From assembly GCA_002435335.1 (NCBI GenBank), contig DJMI01000063.1, forward strand, positions 1 to 9,003: a stretch of DNA of 9,003 bases. The letters run 5' to 3'. Positions 1 through 6,688 of the stretch are shown piece after piece (within the stretch, counting starts at the first letter, position 1; every line of letters starts with the position of its first letter). This stretch comes from Nitrosomonas sp. UBA6494 (GTDB lineage Bacteria > Pseudomonadota > Gammaproteobacteria > Burkholderiales > Nitrosomonadaceae). Position numbers and translations under genes: made by a program. Below the pieces are notes generated by a model. That model was given only the letters and a program-made list of their open reading frames with translations. It did not search any database and had not been told where the DNA came from.

Positions 1-551
1 TCACGAGTACGCTCACCCACACCGGCAAATACTGAATAACCACTATGCTCAATTGCAATGTTGCGGATCAATTCCATCATATTAACTGTCTTACCTACAC
101 CCGCACCACCGAACAAACCGACCTTACCGCCTTTGGCGAATGGACATATCAAATCAATTACCTTGATACCGGTTTCCAATAATTCTGTCGACGCTGACAA
201 TTCATCAAAGGCGGGTGCTTCGCGATGAATCGACATCTCTTGATCCGCACCAATATCTCCCATTTCATCAATTGGACGACCCAATACATCCATGATACGC
301 CCCAATGTTTTGGTTCCTACTGGAACACTGATTTGCTTTCCGGTATTTTTAACGATCATACCTCTGCGCAAGCCGTCTGATGAACCCAATGCGATAGTGC
401 GTACTACGCCGTCGCCAAGCTGCTGTTGCACCTCAAGCGTTAATTCCGAACCATCCATAATTAACGCGTCATATACTTTTGGCATCGATTCCCGTGGAAA
501 TTCCACATCGATTACCGCTCCAATACACTGAACAATTTTTCCTTGACTCAT
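1..551 (-). CDS. atpD: F1 ATP synthase subunit beta, 5' part (runs off the left edge)
   Basis: This encodes the catalytic beta subunit of the F1 head, which makes ATP from ADP and Pi at the alpha/beta interfaces on the cytoplasmic side of the membrane. The ATG is at 549-551, preceded by an AGGGAA Shine-Dalgarno about 6 nt upstream. Only 183 complete codons are visible; the family is about 460 residues, so the rest lies beyond the edge. Visible parts are the N-terminal beta-barrel (starts MSQGKIVQCIGAVIDVEFP, residues 1-80), the LGRIMDVLGRPID stretch (83-95), the Walker A P-loop GGAGVGKT (148-155) with its lysine and threonine, and GVGERTR at 177-183, which leads into the catalytic-glutamate region. 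It lies 29 nt downstream of atpG as the last visible gene of the operon; atpC would normally follow. The visible part shows no defect. Family assignment is secure. Confidence 0.97.
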   Translation of the reverse strand, partial: MSQGKIVQCIGAVIDVEFPRESMPKVYDALIMDGSELTLEVQQQLGDGVVRTIALGSSDGLRRGMIVKNTGKQISVPVGTKTLGRIMDVLGRPIDEMGDIGADQEMSIHREAPAFDELSASTELLETGIKVIDLICPFAKGGKVGLFGGAGVGKTVNMMELIRNIAIEHSGYSVFAGVGERTR

Positions 552-580
552 CGTTGTTCCCTAGTCTTATTTCAAAAATT

Positions 581-1465
581 TTAAACGGCAGCCGCACCAC
601 CGACGATTTCAGACAGCTCTTTGGTAATCGCAGCTTGACGAGATTTGTTATAAATCAAAGTCAATTCATTGATAACGTTTCCTGCGTTATCAGAAGCAGC
701 TTTCATTGCGACCATCCTAGCCGATTGTTCGGATGCCATATTCTCAGCGACCGCTTGATAAACAATAGCTTCGATATAGCGAACCATAATAGCGTCGATC
801 ACAGGCTTAGCCTCAGGTTCGTATATATAATCCCAAGGCGTTTTTACTTTATCGTTATCAGATTCATCACCCTTAATGCGCTCATCGGTAAGTGGCAGCA
901 ATTGCTCCATCACCGGTTCTTGTTTCATGGTATTGATGAATCGATTATAGAAGATATATACACGGTCAAATCGATCTTGCGAATATCCATCCAGTACGAT
1001 TTTGACAGCCCCTATCAGCCGTGCAATATCTGGTGTATCGCCAAGCCCAGTTACCTGAGATGTAATATTTGCACCGATCCGACTCATGAAACCTAAGCCT
1101 TTGTTACCGATACAACATACTTCAATTTGTTCGCCTTCGGATTGCCAACCTTTCATTTGTGTAACCGCTTTACGCAGCACATTGGTATTCAGCCCTCCGC
1201 ATAGCCCTTTGTCGGATGTCACAATGATGACACCGATACGTTTGACGGTATCTCGTTCGATTAAGAACGGATGCCGGTACTCCGTATTGGCTTTGCTCAT
1301 ATGTGCCGCTACATTGCGTATTTTCTCGCCATAAGGTCGTGCTTTCTTCATACGATCTTGCGCCTTACGCATTTTTGACGCAGCCACCATTTCCATGGCG
1401 CGCGTAATTTTTTGCGTGTTCTTTACGCTCTTGATCTTATTGCGTACTTCTCTGCTGCCAGCCAT
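581..1465 (-). CDS. atpG: F1 ATP synthase subunit gamma
   Basis: This is the central rotor shaft of F1, which couples c-ring rotation to conformational change in the alpha3beta3 head. The protein has 294 residues (E. coli gamma is 287). The N-terminal helix is typical: MAGSREVRNKIKSVKNTQKI followed by TRAMEMVAASKMRKAQ (21-36). The Rossmann-like globular domain carries SDKGLCGGLN (84-93). The C-terminal helix that pairs with the N-terminal one in the coiled-coil shaft ends with YNKSRQAAITKELSEIVGGA. The start is only 3 nt after the atpA stop, with a weak upstream GGAA, so translation is probably coupled to atpA. Nothing in it is unusual. Confidence 0.97.
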   Translation of the reverse strand: MAGSREVRNKIKSVKNTQKITRAMEMVAASKMRKAQDRMKKARPYGEKIRNVAAHMSKANTEYRHPFLIERDTVKRIGVIIVTSDKGLCGGLNTNVLRKAVTQMKGWQSEGEQIEVCCIGNKGLGFMSRIGANITSQVTGLGDTPDIARLIGAVKIVLDGYSQDRFDRVYIFYNRFINTMKQEPVMEQLLPLTDERIKGDESDNDKVKTPWDYIYEPEAKPVIDAIMVRYIEAIVYQAVAENMASEQSARMVAMKAASDNAGNVINELTLIYNKSRQAAITKELSEIVGGAAAV

Positions 1466-1468
1466 TTG

Positions 1469-3010
1469 TTAGTAAGTTCCATTTTGCTTGAATTCTTGAA
1501 CCGCAGCGGCCAACTCTTTTTCCGTTTCCGCATTCAATTCCTTACTGGCTTCGATCTTCTCAAGAATAGCACCATGCTGACTACGAATATAACTTTTCAA
1601 TGCCGACTCAAACGCCAGCGCCCGCTTAACTTCGACATCGTCATAATAGCCATTATTGATCGCAAATAGCGTCAATGCCATCTCCGATACGCTAAGCGTG
1701 GCATATTGCGATTGTTTCATCAACTCGGTTGCCATTTTTCCACGTTCGAGCTGCTTACGAGTTGCCTCGTCCAAATCCGATGCAAATTGCGCAAAAGCCG
1801 CTAATTCACGATATTGTGCCAATGCCAGACGTATACCGCCACCTAATTTCTTGATGACCTTGGTTTGTGCTGCACCACCGACTCGAGATACCGATACACC
1901 GGCATTGATCGCGGGGCGAATACCTGCATTAAATAAGTCTGTTTCCAAGAATATCTGACCGTCAGTAATAGAAATTACGTTGGTAGGTACAAACGCTGTG
2001 ACGTCACCAGCTTGTGTTTCAATAATCGGAAGCGCAGTTAAAGATCCGGTCTTTCCTTTTACCTCGCCATTAGTAGCCTTTTCCACATACGCAGCGCTGA
2101 CTCGTGCGGCTCTTTCCAATAAACGTGAGTGCAAATAGAACACGTCACCTGGATATGCTTCTCGTCCCGGCGGACGTCTCAACAACAGCGATATTTGACG
2201 ATACGCCCATGCTTGCTTGGTCAAATCGTCATATATAATCAATGCATCTTGACCTTTGTCACGGAAATACTCACCCATGGTGCAACCAGAATAAGGAGCG
2301 ATAAATTGCATTGCCGCTGATTCGGAAGCCGTTGCTGCAACCACGATGGTATACGCCATCGCACCATGTTCTTCCAATTTACGCACTACGTTTGCGATGG
2401 ATGATGCTTTTTGCCCAACCGCAACATAGATGCAAAGCATGTTTTGCCCTTTTTGATTCAAAATGGCATCAATAGCAACAGCGGTTTTACCTGTTTGACG
2501 ATCACCGATGATCAATTCGCGCTGACCTCTACCAATCGGCACCATTGAGTCTACGGACTTCAATCCTGTTTGCACCGGTTGATCGACAGATTGACGCCAT
2601 ATTACACCAGGAGCAATCTTTTCAATTGGCTCCGATCTTGCTGCAGTAATCGGTCCTTTTCCGTCAATGGGTTGTCCAAGTGCATTAACCACACGACCAA
2701 GTAATCCCTCGCCCACCGGTACTTCGAGAATACGTCCGGTGCACTTAACCGTATCACCTTCAGTAATATGTTCATATGCACCCAGAATTACCGCACCAAC
2801 AGAATCTCGCTCCAAATTAAGCGCCAATCCAAAGGTATTGCCGGGAAATTCCAACATTTCACCTTGCATAACATCCGACAATCCGTGAATGCGGACAATA
2901 CCGTCTGTTACTGAAACAATCGTACCTTGTGTACGGACTTCAGCCGTATCAGCAAGTCCTTCAATCCTTTTTTTAATCAGCTCACTGATTTCGGATGGAT
3001 TTAACTGCAT
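1469..3010 (-). CDS. atpA: F1 ATP synthase subunit alpha
   Basis: This is the non-catalytic nucleotide-binding subunit of F1, forming the alpha3beta3 hexamer with AtpD. It has 513 residues, the same length as E. coli alpha. It shows an N-terminal delta-binding helix and beta-barrel (1-95), Walker A GDRQTGKT (169-176), a Walker B-like strand ALIIYDD (256-262), the family signature PAINAGVSVSRVGGAAQ (367-383 region) with Arg376 as the arginine finger reaching into the catalytic site, and a helical C-terminal domain (about 385-513). The start is set by a strong AGGAG (3020-3024) 9 nt upstream of the ATG; the atpH stop TAG is embedded in this site. The gap to atpH is 12 nt. All expected functional residues are present. 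Confidence 0.98.
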   Translation of the reverse strand: MQLNPSEISELIKKRIEGLADTAEVRTQGTIVSVTDGIVRIHGLSDVMQGEMLEFPGNTFGLALNLERDSVGAVILGAYEHITEGDTVKCTGRILEVPVGEGLLGRVVNALGQPIDGKGPITAARSEPIEKIAPGVIWRQSVDQPVQTGLKSVDSMVPIGRGQRELIIGDRQTGKTAVAIDAILNQKGQNMLCIYVAVGQKASSIANVVRKLEEHGAMAYTIVVAATASESAAMQFIAPYSGCTMGEYFRDKGQDALIIYDDLTKQAWAYRQISLLLRRPPGREAYPGDVFYLHSRLLERAARVSAAYVEKATNGEVKGKTGSLTALPIIETQAGDVTAFVPTNVISITDGQIFLETDLFNAGIRPAINAGVSVSRVGGAAQTKVIKKLGGGIRLALAQYRELAAFAQFASDLDEATRKQLERGKMATELMKQSQYATLSVSEMALTLFAINNGYYDDVEVKRALAFESALKSYIRSQHGAILEKIEASKELNAETEKELAAAVQEFKQNGTY

Positions 3011-3022
3011 TTCTTTTAACTC

Positions 3023-3559
3023 CTAGCTTTTAAGGGCAATGGCCATAGCTTCCAGTTTTCCACGTACAGAAGCATCCAAAACTTCATCACCAATTTCAAC
3101 TTTGATTCCACCAATAAGATCAGAATTGACTGTCACCTTCGCATCTATTTTGCGCTTAAATTTCTGTTCCAATTCAGAAATTAGCTTACTCAATTGATCG
3201 CTTTCCAATTCAAAGGCACTCGTAACCTGAGCTTCGAGCGCACCTTCATGCTGTGCTTTCAATTGCTCAAATAGCTGGCTTACTTGCGGTAACACTAGCA
3301 CTCGCTTATTTTCAATCATAAGCGTGATTAAATTACGCGCCTCTTGTGTGAATTTTCGCCCACCGATTTCGAGTATTAGATCACTTAACTGTCTCACCGA
3401 AACCAATGGATTTCCAATCAACAGCTTGATGCGTTCATTTTCAGAAATTTCCGCCGCTAGCTTTAAAATCTTTGACCATTGCGTCAAACTTTTTTCCGCT
3501 ATCGCTAGTTTAAAAACCGCTTCGGCATAAGGTCTAGCAACTGTAATCGCTTCAGCCAT
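3023..3559 (-). CDS. atpH: F1 ATP synthase subunit delta
   Basis: The delta subunit forms part of the peripheral stalk, joining the N-terminal tips of alpha to the b dimer so that the head does not rotate with the shaft. The protein has 178 residues (E. coli delta is 177). It begins MAEAITVARPYAEAVFKLA, the characteristic N-terminal helix of the OSCP/delta family. The six-helix N-domain covers about residues 1-105. The C-terminal domain ends with DLIGGIKVEIGDEVLDASVR, the conserved family signature. The ATG overlaps the atpF stop by one base (TAATG at 3557-3561), so translation is probably coupled to atpF. The stop overlaps the Shine-Dalgarno of atpA. Confidence 0.96.
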   Translation of the reverse strand: MAEAITVARPYAEAVFKLAIAEKSLTQWSKILKLAAEISENERIKLLIGNPLVSVRQLSDLILEIGGRKFTQEARNLITLMIENKRVLVLPQVSQLFEQLKAQHEGALEAQVTSAFELESDQLSKLISELEQKFKRKIDAKVTVNSDLIGGIKVEIGDEVLDASVRGKLEAMAIALKS

Positions 3560-4032
3560 TATTTCAAATCTTCCCGTATCGCCACCAGCAAATCGGCATG
3601 AGCTTTTGCATCTACCTCTCTACGCAAAATTTTTGCCGCACCAGCTACTGCAAGTTCAGCAACATGCTGCCTTAAGACTTCTTTAGCACTGAACATTTCA
3701 TGTTCGATATCCGCTTTAGCAGCTGTAACAATCCGATCGCCTTCCTCTTTAGCCGCCTTCTTTGCCTCTTCCACAATTTCCGAAGCTCTTTTTTCAGCTT
3801 GCAATACAATTTCGGCTGCGCGTTGCTTGGCCTCTTTTAGTACCTCAGAGGAACGCTGACTTGCCAATTCCAATTCATGGCGACCGCGCTCACCTGCTGC
3901 CAAACCATCCGCAATTGTCTTCTGACGTTCTTCTATGGCACGCAATAAAGGCGGCCAAACAAATTTAACTGTAAACCAGATAAATACTGAAAAGGCTATC
4001 GCTTGTGAAATTAAAGTAAAATTAATATTCAT
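3559..4032 (-). CDS. atpF: Fo ATP synthase subunit b
   Basis: The b subunit is the peripheral-stalk stator of Fo, working as a dimer that spans from the membrane to the top of F1. The 157 residues match the usual length (E. coli b is 156). One N-terminal membrane segment (about 5-27, ending at VKFVWPPLLRAIEERQ) is followed by a long charged, alanine-rich helix (about 30-140) rich in Glu, Lys, Arg and Ala that would form the coiled coil. The motif FVWPPLLRAIEERQKTIADGL is typical of proteobacterial b. There is one atpF only, with no paired b' gene, as expected for a non-photosynthetic proteobacterium. The ribosome site is weak (AGG about 7 nt upstream). It lies 29 nt from atpE and overlaps atpH by 1 nt. 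Confidence 0.96.
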   Translation of the reverse strand: MNINFTLISQAIAFSVFIWFTVKFVWPPLLRAIEERQKTIADGLAAGERGRHELELASQRSSEVLKEAKQRAAEIVLQAEKRASEIVEEAKKAAKEEGDRIVTAAKADIEHEMFSAKEVLRQHVAELAVAGAAKILRREVDAKAHADLLVAIREDLK

Positions 4033-4061
4033 GACAAGCCTATAAGTTTATGTTTTATTGC

Positions 4062-4346
4062 TTATTGCGCTGCCGATTGCACAACTGCCAACAACGGATT
4101 TGCGAAAGCAAACATCATCGCCAAACCAACGCCGATAATAAATGACGCATCAATCAAGCCTAATAACAGAAACACTTTACCTTGCAGTGTCGGTATCATT
4201 TCTGGTTGACGTGCAGCGCCTTCCAGAAAACGGCTACACATGATACCCACACCAATACAAGCACCTGCCGCACCAAGACCGATCATCAAACCAATTCCTA
4301 TTCCGGTATACGCTTGAATTGTTGCCAAAAACTGCAAATTCTCCAT
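4062..4346 (-). CDS. atpE: Fo ATP synthase subunit c (proteolipid)
   Basis: Subunit c forms the membrane rotor ring that carries protons. The 94 residues fold as a two-helix hairpin: helix 1 about 9-38 with the Gly/Ala-rich run GLGAAGACIGVGIM, polar loop GAARQPEM (43-50) with the Arg-Gln-Pro that contacts gamma/epsilon, and helix 2 about 57-85. The proton-binding carboxylate is Asp66 in GLIDASFIIGVGL. No Gln/Glu-Ser/Thr sodium-ligand pattern is seen, so I infer H+ specificity. At 94 residues it is longer than the 79-residue E. coli protein, with most of the extra length in the C-terminal tail (PLLAVVQSAAQ). It carries two cysteines in helix 1 (30 and 37). A good Shine-Dalgarno, AAGGA at 4354-4358, lies 7 nt from the ATG, the best-spaced site in the Fo part, which fits the high copy number of c per complex. 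Confidence 0.97.
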   Translation of the reverse strand: MENLQFLATIQAYTGIGIGLMIGLGAAGACIGVGIMCSRFLEGAARQPEMIPTLQGKVFLLLGLIDASFIIGVGLAMMFAFANPLLAVVQSAAQ

Positions 4347-4399
4347 GTTAATTTCCTTTACTCAGATTAAAAAATAATATGCAACGATTAAATTAATAA

Positions 4400-5209
4400 T
4401 TAGTGTGATTCATGAGCCATTGATATGTAAACAACTGTGAGCATCATAAATATGAAAGCTTGCAATGTTACAACCAAAATATGAAATATTGCCCAACCAG
4501 CTCCTAGGATGGCACCGAAAATCGTTCCCGATACACCGGTCGCCGCCCACATTCCTAGCAACAGAAAAATCACTTCACCTGCATAAATATTGCCAAATAA
4601 GCGCAGTGAATGTGATAGCGGTTTAGAGACATACTCAATGAAATTGAATAGTAGGTTTAATATCCACATTAGCGGACTTTTACCAAACGGTGTACAAAAC
4701 AACTCATGCAGCCAACCACCCAAACCTTTTACTTTGACATTAAAAAACAACATCAAAAACCAAATCGAAAGCGCTAAAGCAAAGGTCGTATTGATATCTG
4801 TCGTTGGAACTATTTTCCAGTTATGCAACCCAAATACATTTTCAAGGATCTTCGCGGTAATATCGATTGGAAGTATATCCATCGTATTCATCATCAGAAC
4901 CCATACAAACACTGTCAACGCCATTGGCGCCACCAGAGCATGCCGATCCCCATGAAAAATGTTTTTTACCTCTTTATCTATAAACTCGACCGCCAGCTCA
5001 ATAAAAGCTTGCGTCCTGGTCGGAACACCTGCAGTTGCCTTGCGCACCACCAACCAGATAGATCCCAGACTAAGCACCCCAAGAATAATCGAAGTTATCA
5101 GCGTATCGATATGCAAAACCCAAAAAGAGCCTTCGCTGACTTGCGTTGTTAAATAGGTGAGATGATGTCCGATATATGACGATGGGGTTAATTCCGTTTC
5201 CGCTGCCAT
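4400..5209 (-). CDS. atpB: Fo ATP synthase subunit a
   Basis: Subunit a is the stator membrane protein that provides the two proton half-channels against the c ring. The 269 residues compare with 271 in E. coli. Hydrophobic segments lie at about 36-56, 94-112, 141-158, 178-196, 207-227 and 230-262. The essential arginine is Arg203 in PLSHSLRLFGNIYAGE (197-212), equivalent to E. coli Arg210. His243 and Gln250 in IFHILVVTLQAFIFMML match the conserved polar residues of the last helix. The N-terminal part (TELTPSSYIGHHLTYLT) is the usual proteobacterial form. It lies 21 nt after atpI and 53 nt before atpE. The ribosome site is weak (AGAG). No anomaly seen. Confidence 0.97.
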   Translation of the reverse strand: MAAETELTPSSYIGHHLTYLTTQVSEGSFWVLHIDTLITSIILGVLSLGSIWLVVRKATAGVPTRTQAFIELAVEFIDKEVKNIFHGDRHALVAPMALTVFVWVLMMNTMDILPIDITAKILENVFGLHNWKIVPTTDINTTFALALSIWFLMLFFNVKVKGLGGWLHELFCTPFGKSPLMWILNLLFNFIEYVSKPLSHSLRLFGNIYAGEVIFLLLGMWAATGVSGTIFGAILGAGWAIFHILVVTLQAFIFMMLTVVYISMAHESH

Positions 5210-5230
5210 AATTACTCTACTTTGAATATG

Positions 5231-5611
5231 TTATCTTTTTATTTCTTCAGATACAAAAAGCGCCGCACTATACGTTAGCACGACCATAATAAATGTTGCC
5301 ACCAGCGCGATCGCATTTACATCCACATAAAACCGAAACGCAATCCACAGGAGCATTATCGTTAAAATTATCTTTACTGCTTCGGCTCTTAATGCCGTTC
5401 TGATTGTATCGCCAGCTGCATAACCTTTGTGATGCGAAACTATCATCGCATATGCTGCTGATGGCATTACACTGATTAATCCACCTAACATTGCAGACAT
5501 TGCAGCATGTTCACTACTATATATAATCCATACGCCAATTGCCGTTAACACGGTAACGACTATTTGAGCCTTTAAAGCAGCATTTAAGGATTTATTCTTT
5601 ATCCAAGACAT
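5231..5611 (-). CDS. atpI: ATP synthase accessory subunit I
   Basis: AtpI is a small membrane protein encoded first in many bacterial atp operons. Work on other species links the family to c-ring assembly or Mg2+ supply; it is not part of the finished enzyme. The 126 residues are the normal size. Four hydrophobic segments are visible at roughly 14-33, 37-59, 76-95 and 98-119, joined by short charged loops (SHHKGYAAGD about 59-68, then RTALRAEAVK 71-80). It ends with EEIKR. It is recognised by this profile and by its place directly before atpB rather than by catalytic residues. The ATG is at 5609-5611 with only a poor upstream GAG, about 50 nt downstream of the predicted transcription start, so its translation is probably weak. 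Confidence 0.9.
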   Translation of the reverse strand: MSWIKNKSLNAALKAQIVVTVLTAIGVWIIYSSEHAAMSAMLGGLISVMPSAAYAMIVSHHKGYAAGDTIRTALRAEAVKIILTIMLLWIAFRFYVDVNAIALVATFIMVVLTYSAALFVSEEIKR

Positions 5612-5883
5612 TGCGCCACTCGCACTTCACTTGGAAAATAGAAACATCCGTACTTAAAAAAGTCCGCCATATTAACTTAAGTTTGAAATTCAGTCAATTC
5701 TCCCTGGCCCCACGGTAAATTAGTTTCTTTAAAAATACCGCGCAACTAGGAGTACATTGATCGCGTAAAATAAAGCTAAAGCGCAAATTAGCCAAGCAAG
5801 TCAATCAATATAGACAGCATCGCAAGTTGCAAAATATATAAATTTATCCTGCCTTGCAAGCCGCAAGCAAAACGATAATGAAC
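5612..5883. other. Spacer between the rhodanese gene and atpI
   Basis: This 272-bp stretch is AT-rich and has no credible gene. It holds the predicted atp promoter (5669-5697). Four copies of GCAAG on the plus strand (5796-5800, 5822-5826, 5856-5860, 5863-5867) cluster in the half nearest the rhodanese stop. Two of them help form a small minus-strand hairpin, CTTGC-ggctt-GCAAG, just after the rhodanese stop. It lacks a T-run, so I do not call it a terminator. Read-through from the rhodanese gene into atpI therefore cannot be excluded. Confidence 0.6.
5669..5697 (-). promoter_or_regulatory. Predicted sigma70-type promoter of the atp operon
   Basis: On the minus strand TTGACT (5697-5692) and TAATAT (5674-5669) are separated by exactly 17 nt. 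The -35 box matches TTGACA at 5 of 6 positions and the -10 box matches TATAAT at 4 of 6. Transcription would start near 5662, leaving a leader of about 50 nt before the atpI ATG. No better candidate was seen in the spacer between the rhodanese gene and atpI. The sequence match is direct; activity is inferred. Confidence 0.65.
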
Positions 5884-6339
5884 TCAACCCTGCTCCCAAG
5901 GTAATCCAGCCGCTTTCCATCCGGATATTTTGCCGCGATGGCCATGCTCGTCCTTATCCCCTTCAAACCCCTCAAGGATATTATAGCTATCGGAAAATCC
6001 TATTTCATTCGCCATTGCGGCTGCTTGATTCGATCGTGCCCCGCTACGGCAAACAAACAGAACCGGTAACGATTTATCGATTTGATTGGTCAATTGATCG
6101 AGAAAGCTTGGATTCGGTTGCATACCGGGGTAAGTTCGTAATTCAATCTCCGTAGCACCAGGGATTCTTCCAACCCAGTCGAGCTCAGCACGTGAGCGCA
6201 CATCGACCAATTGCGCTTGCATATTTTCTTGTAAAATCCGATAGGCTTCCATAGGCAGCAACGCACCTTTGTATGGCAGGCCCAATTCTTGAGCACGCCG
6301 TTGTGCCGTTTCAAACAATTCTTCTGTAATGGTTTTCAT
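5884..6339 (-). CDS. Single-domain rhodanese-like protein
   Basis: This encodes a predicted cytoplasmic sulfurtransferase-type protein of 151 residues with no signal peptide or membrane segment. A helical N-terminal extension (1-38) precedes the rhodanese fold. The fold shows LVDVRSRAELDWVGRIPGA (44-62, the conserved DVR and the G-x-IPGA element), then VLFVCRSGARS (93-103) with the active-site Cys97 in a six-residue loop (C-R-S-G-A-R). The C-terminal part is ILEGFEGDKDEHGHRGKISG followed by WKAAGLPW, a common rhodanese ending. The physiological sulfur acceptor cannot be told from sequence. I chose the ATG at 6337-6339: it has GGAG just upstream (6342-6345, although only 2 nt away) and the protein then starts MKTITEELFETAQRRA. 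An in-frame ATG at 6414 would add 25 residues with no well-spaced ribosome site and no domain support. It shares the strand of the atp operon but is separated by 272 bp and a new promoter. Confidence 0.88.
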   Translation of the reverse strand: MKTITEELFETAQRRAQELGLPYKGALLPMEAYRILQENMQAQLVDVRSRAELDWVGRIPGATEIELRTYPGMQPNPSFLDQLTNQIDKSLPVLFVCRSGARSNQAAAMANEIGFSDSYNILEGFEGDKDEHGHRGKISGWKAAGLPWEQG

Positions 6340-6457
6340 AGCTCCGTGGCATGTTATTGATGATTTGATTTCAAATTTTACCGTATAAATGAACGGTGAA
6401 AGTAATCGCAGCATTCGGATTTGTTTGCGATTCTCCTGTTAGGTTATCGCACGTCAG

Positions 6458-6486
6458 TAGATAAATTCCAGCAGAATGGATATAAT
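6458..6486 (+). promoter_or_regulatory. Possible promoter for mcl
   Basis: A perfect TATAAT (6481-6486) is preceded, with 17-nt spacing, by TAGATA (6458-6463), which matches TTGACA at 4 of 6 positions. The leader to the mcl ATG would be about 195 nt. A closer but weaker alternative is TAGAAT at 6642-6647 with a poor -35 (TTCAAT, 18-nt spacing). The choice between them cannot be made from sequence alone. Confidence 0.35.
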
Positions 6487-6679
6487 CCGCTGAATAATTA
6501 GCCTTTAACATAATTACTTTCGTTGAACCATCCGCCATACCTAAATTACCTGCATTGCTTGTTCACGATACACGATTAATTCCATGCCTGTTCCCGAGTC
6601 CTGATTTGAAGAAACAATTCAATACAACTGAGAGCTCACAGTAGAATTTTTTATTAATTTCTCAAAATTTATTCATTCC

Positions 6680-6685
6680 GGAGGA
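6680..6685 (+). promoter_or_regulatory. Strong ribosome binding site of mcl
   Basis: GGAGGA lies 3 nt before the ATG at 6689-6691 and is the strongest Shine-Dalgarno in the window. It fixes the start of mcl and suggests efficient translation. Confidence 0.8.
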
Positions 6686-6688
6686 AAA

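Larger units (their letters stand above)
6340..6688. other. Divergent spacer between the rhodanese gene and mcl
   Basis: This 349-bp AT-rich spacer has no convincing gene. It should hold the promoters for both flanking genes. Visible structures are a perfect 14-bp palindrome ATTTGA-TT-TCAAAT (6363-6376) near the rhodanese start, a direct repeat CACGAT-A-CACGAT (6564-6576), and an imperfect palindrome CTGAGAGCTCACAG (6628-6641, one mismatch per arm) directly before a possible -10 box TAGAAT (6642-6647). Any of these could be an operator, but each is short and none matches a known site that I recognise. A perfect TATAAT lies at 6481-6486. Confidence 0.5.

Noticed and set aside
479..1096. A 205-codon plus-strand open frame opposite atpD and atpG
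   Set aside because: It lies antisense to certain genes, has low-quality composition and no ribosome site or domain.
1..5611. A sodium-type ATP synthase or an alternate N-ATPase operon
   Set aside because: Gene order is the canonical I-B-E-F-H-A-G-D, delta is present, and the c subunit has an Asp in a proton-type motif. N-ATPase operons start with beta-epsilon and lack delta.
5746..5756. CTAGGAGTACA, identical to the mtkA/mtkB junction at 8914-8924
   Set aside because: An 11-base match is expected by chance several times in 9 kb. Here it is followed by TTG and a stop after three codons, so it is not a gene start.
5842..5872. Possible terminator after the rhodanese gene
   Set aside because: The hairpin has only 5 bp and no T-run follows it on the minus strand.
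5746..5880. Cluster of four GCAAG copies as a repeat array
   Set aside because: The unit is only five bases, the spacing is irregular and there is no longer shared consensus, so this is not a CRISPR array or an iteron set.
6337..6414. Upstream start adding 25 residues to the rhodanese protein
   Set aside because: The AGGAGA upstream of that ATG is about 17 nt away, the extra residues match no family element, and the shorter form begins at a GGAG-preceded ATG.
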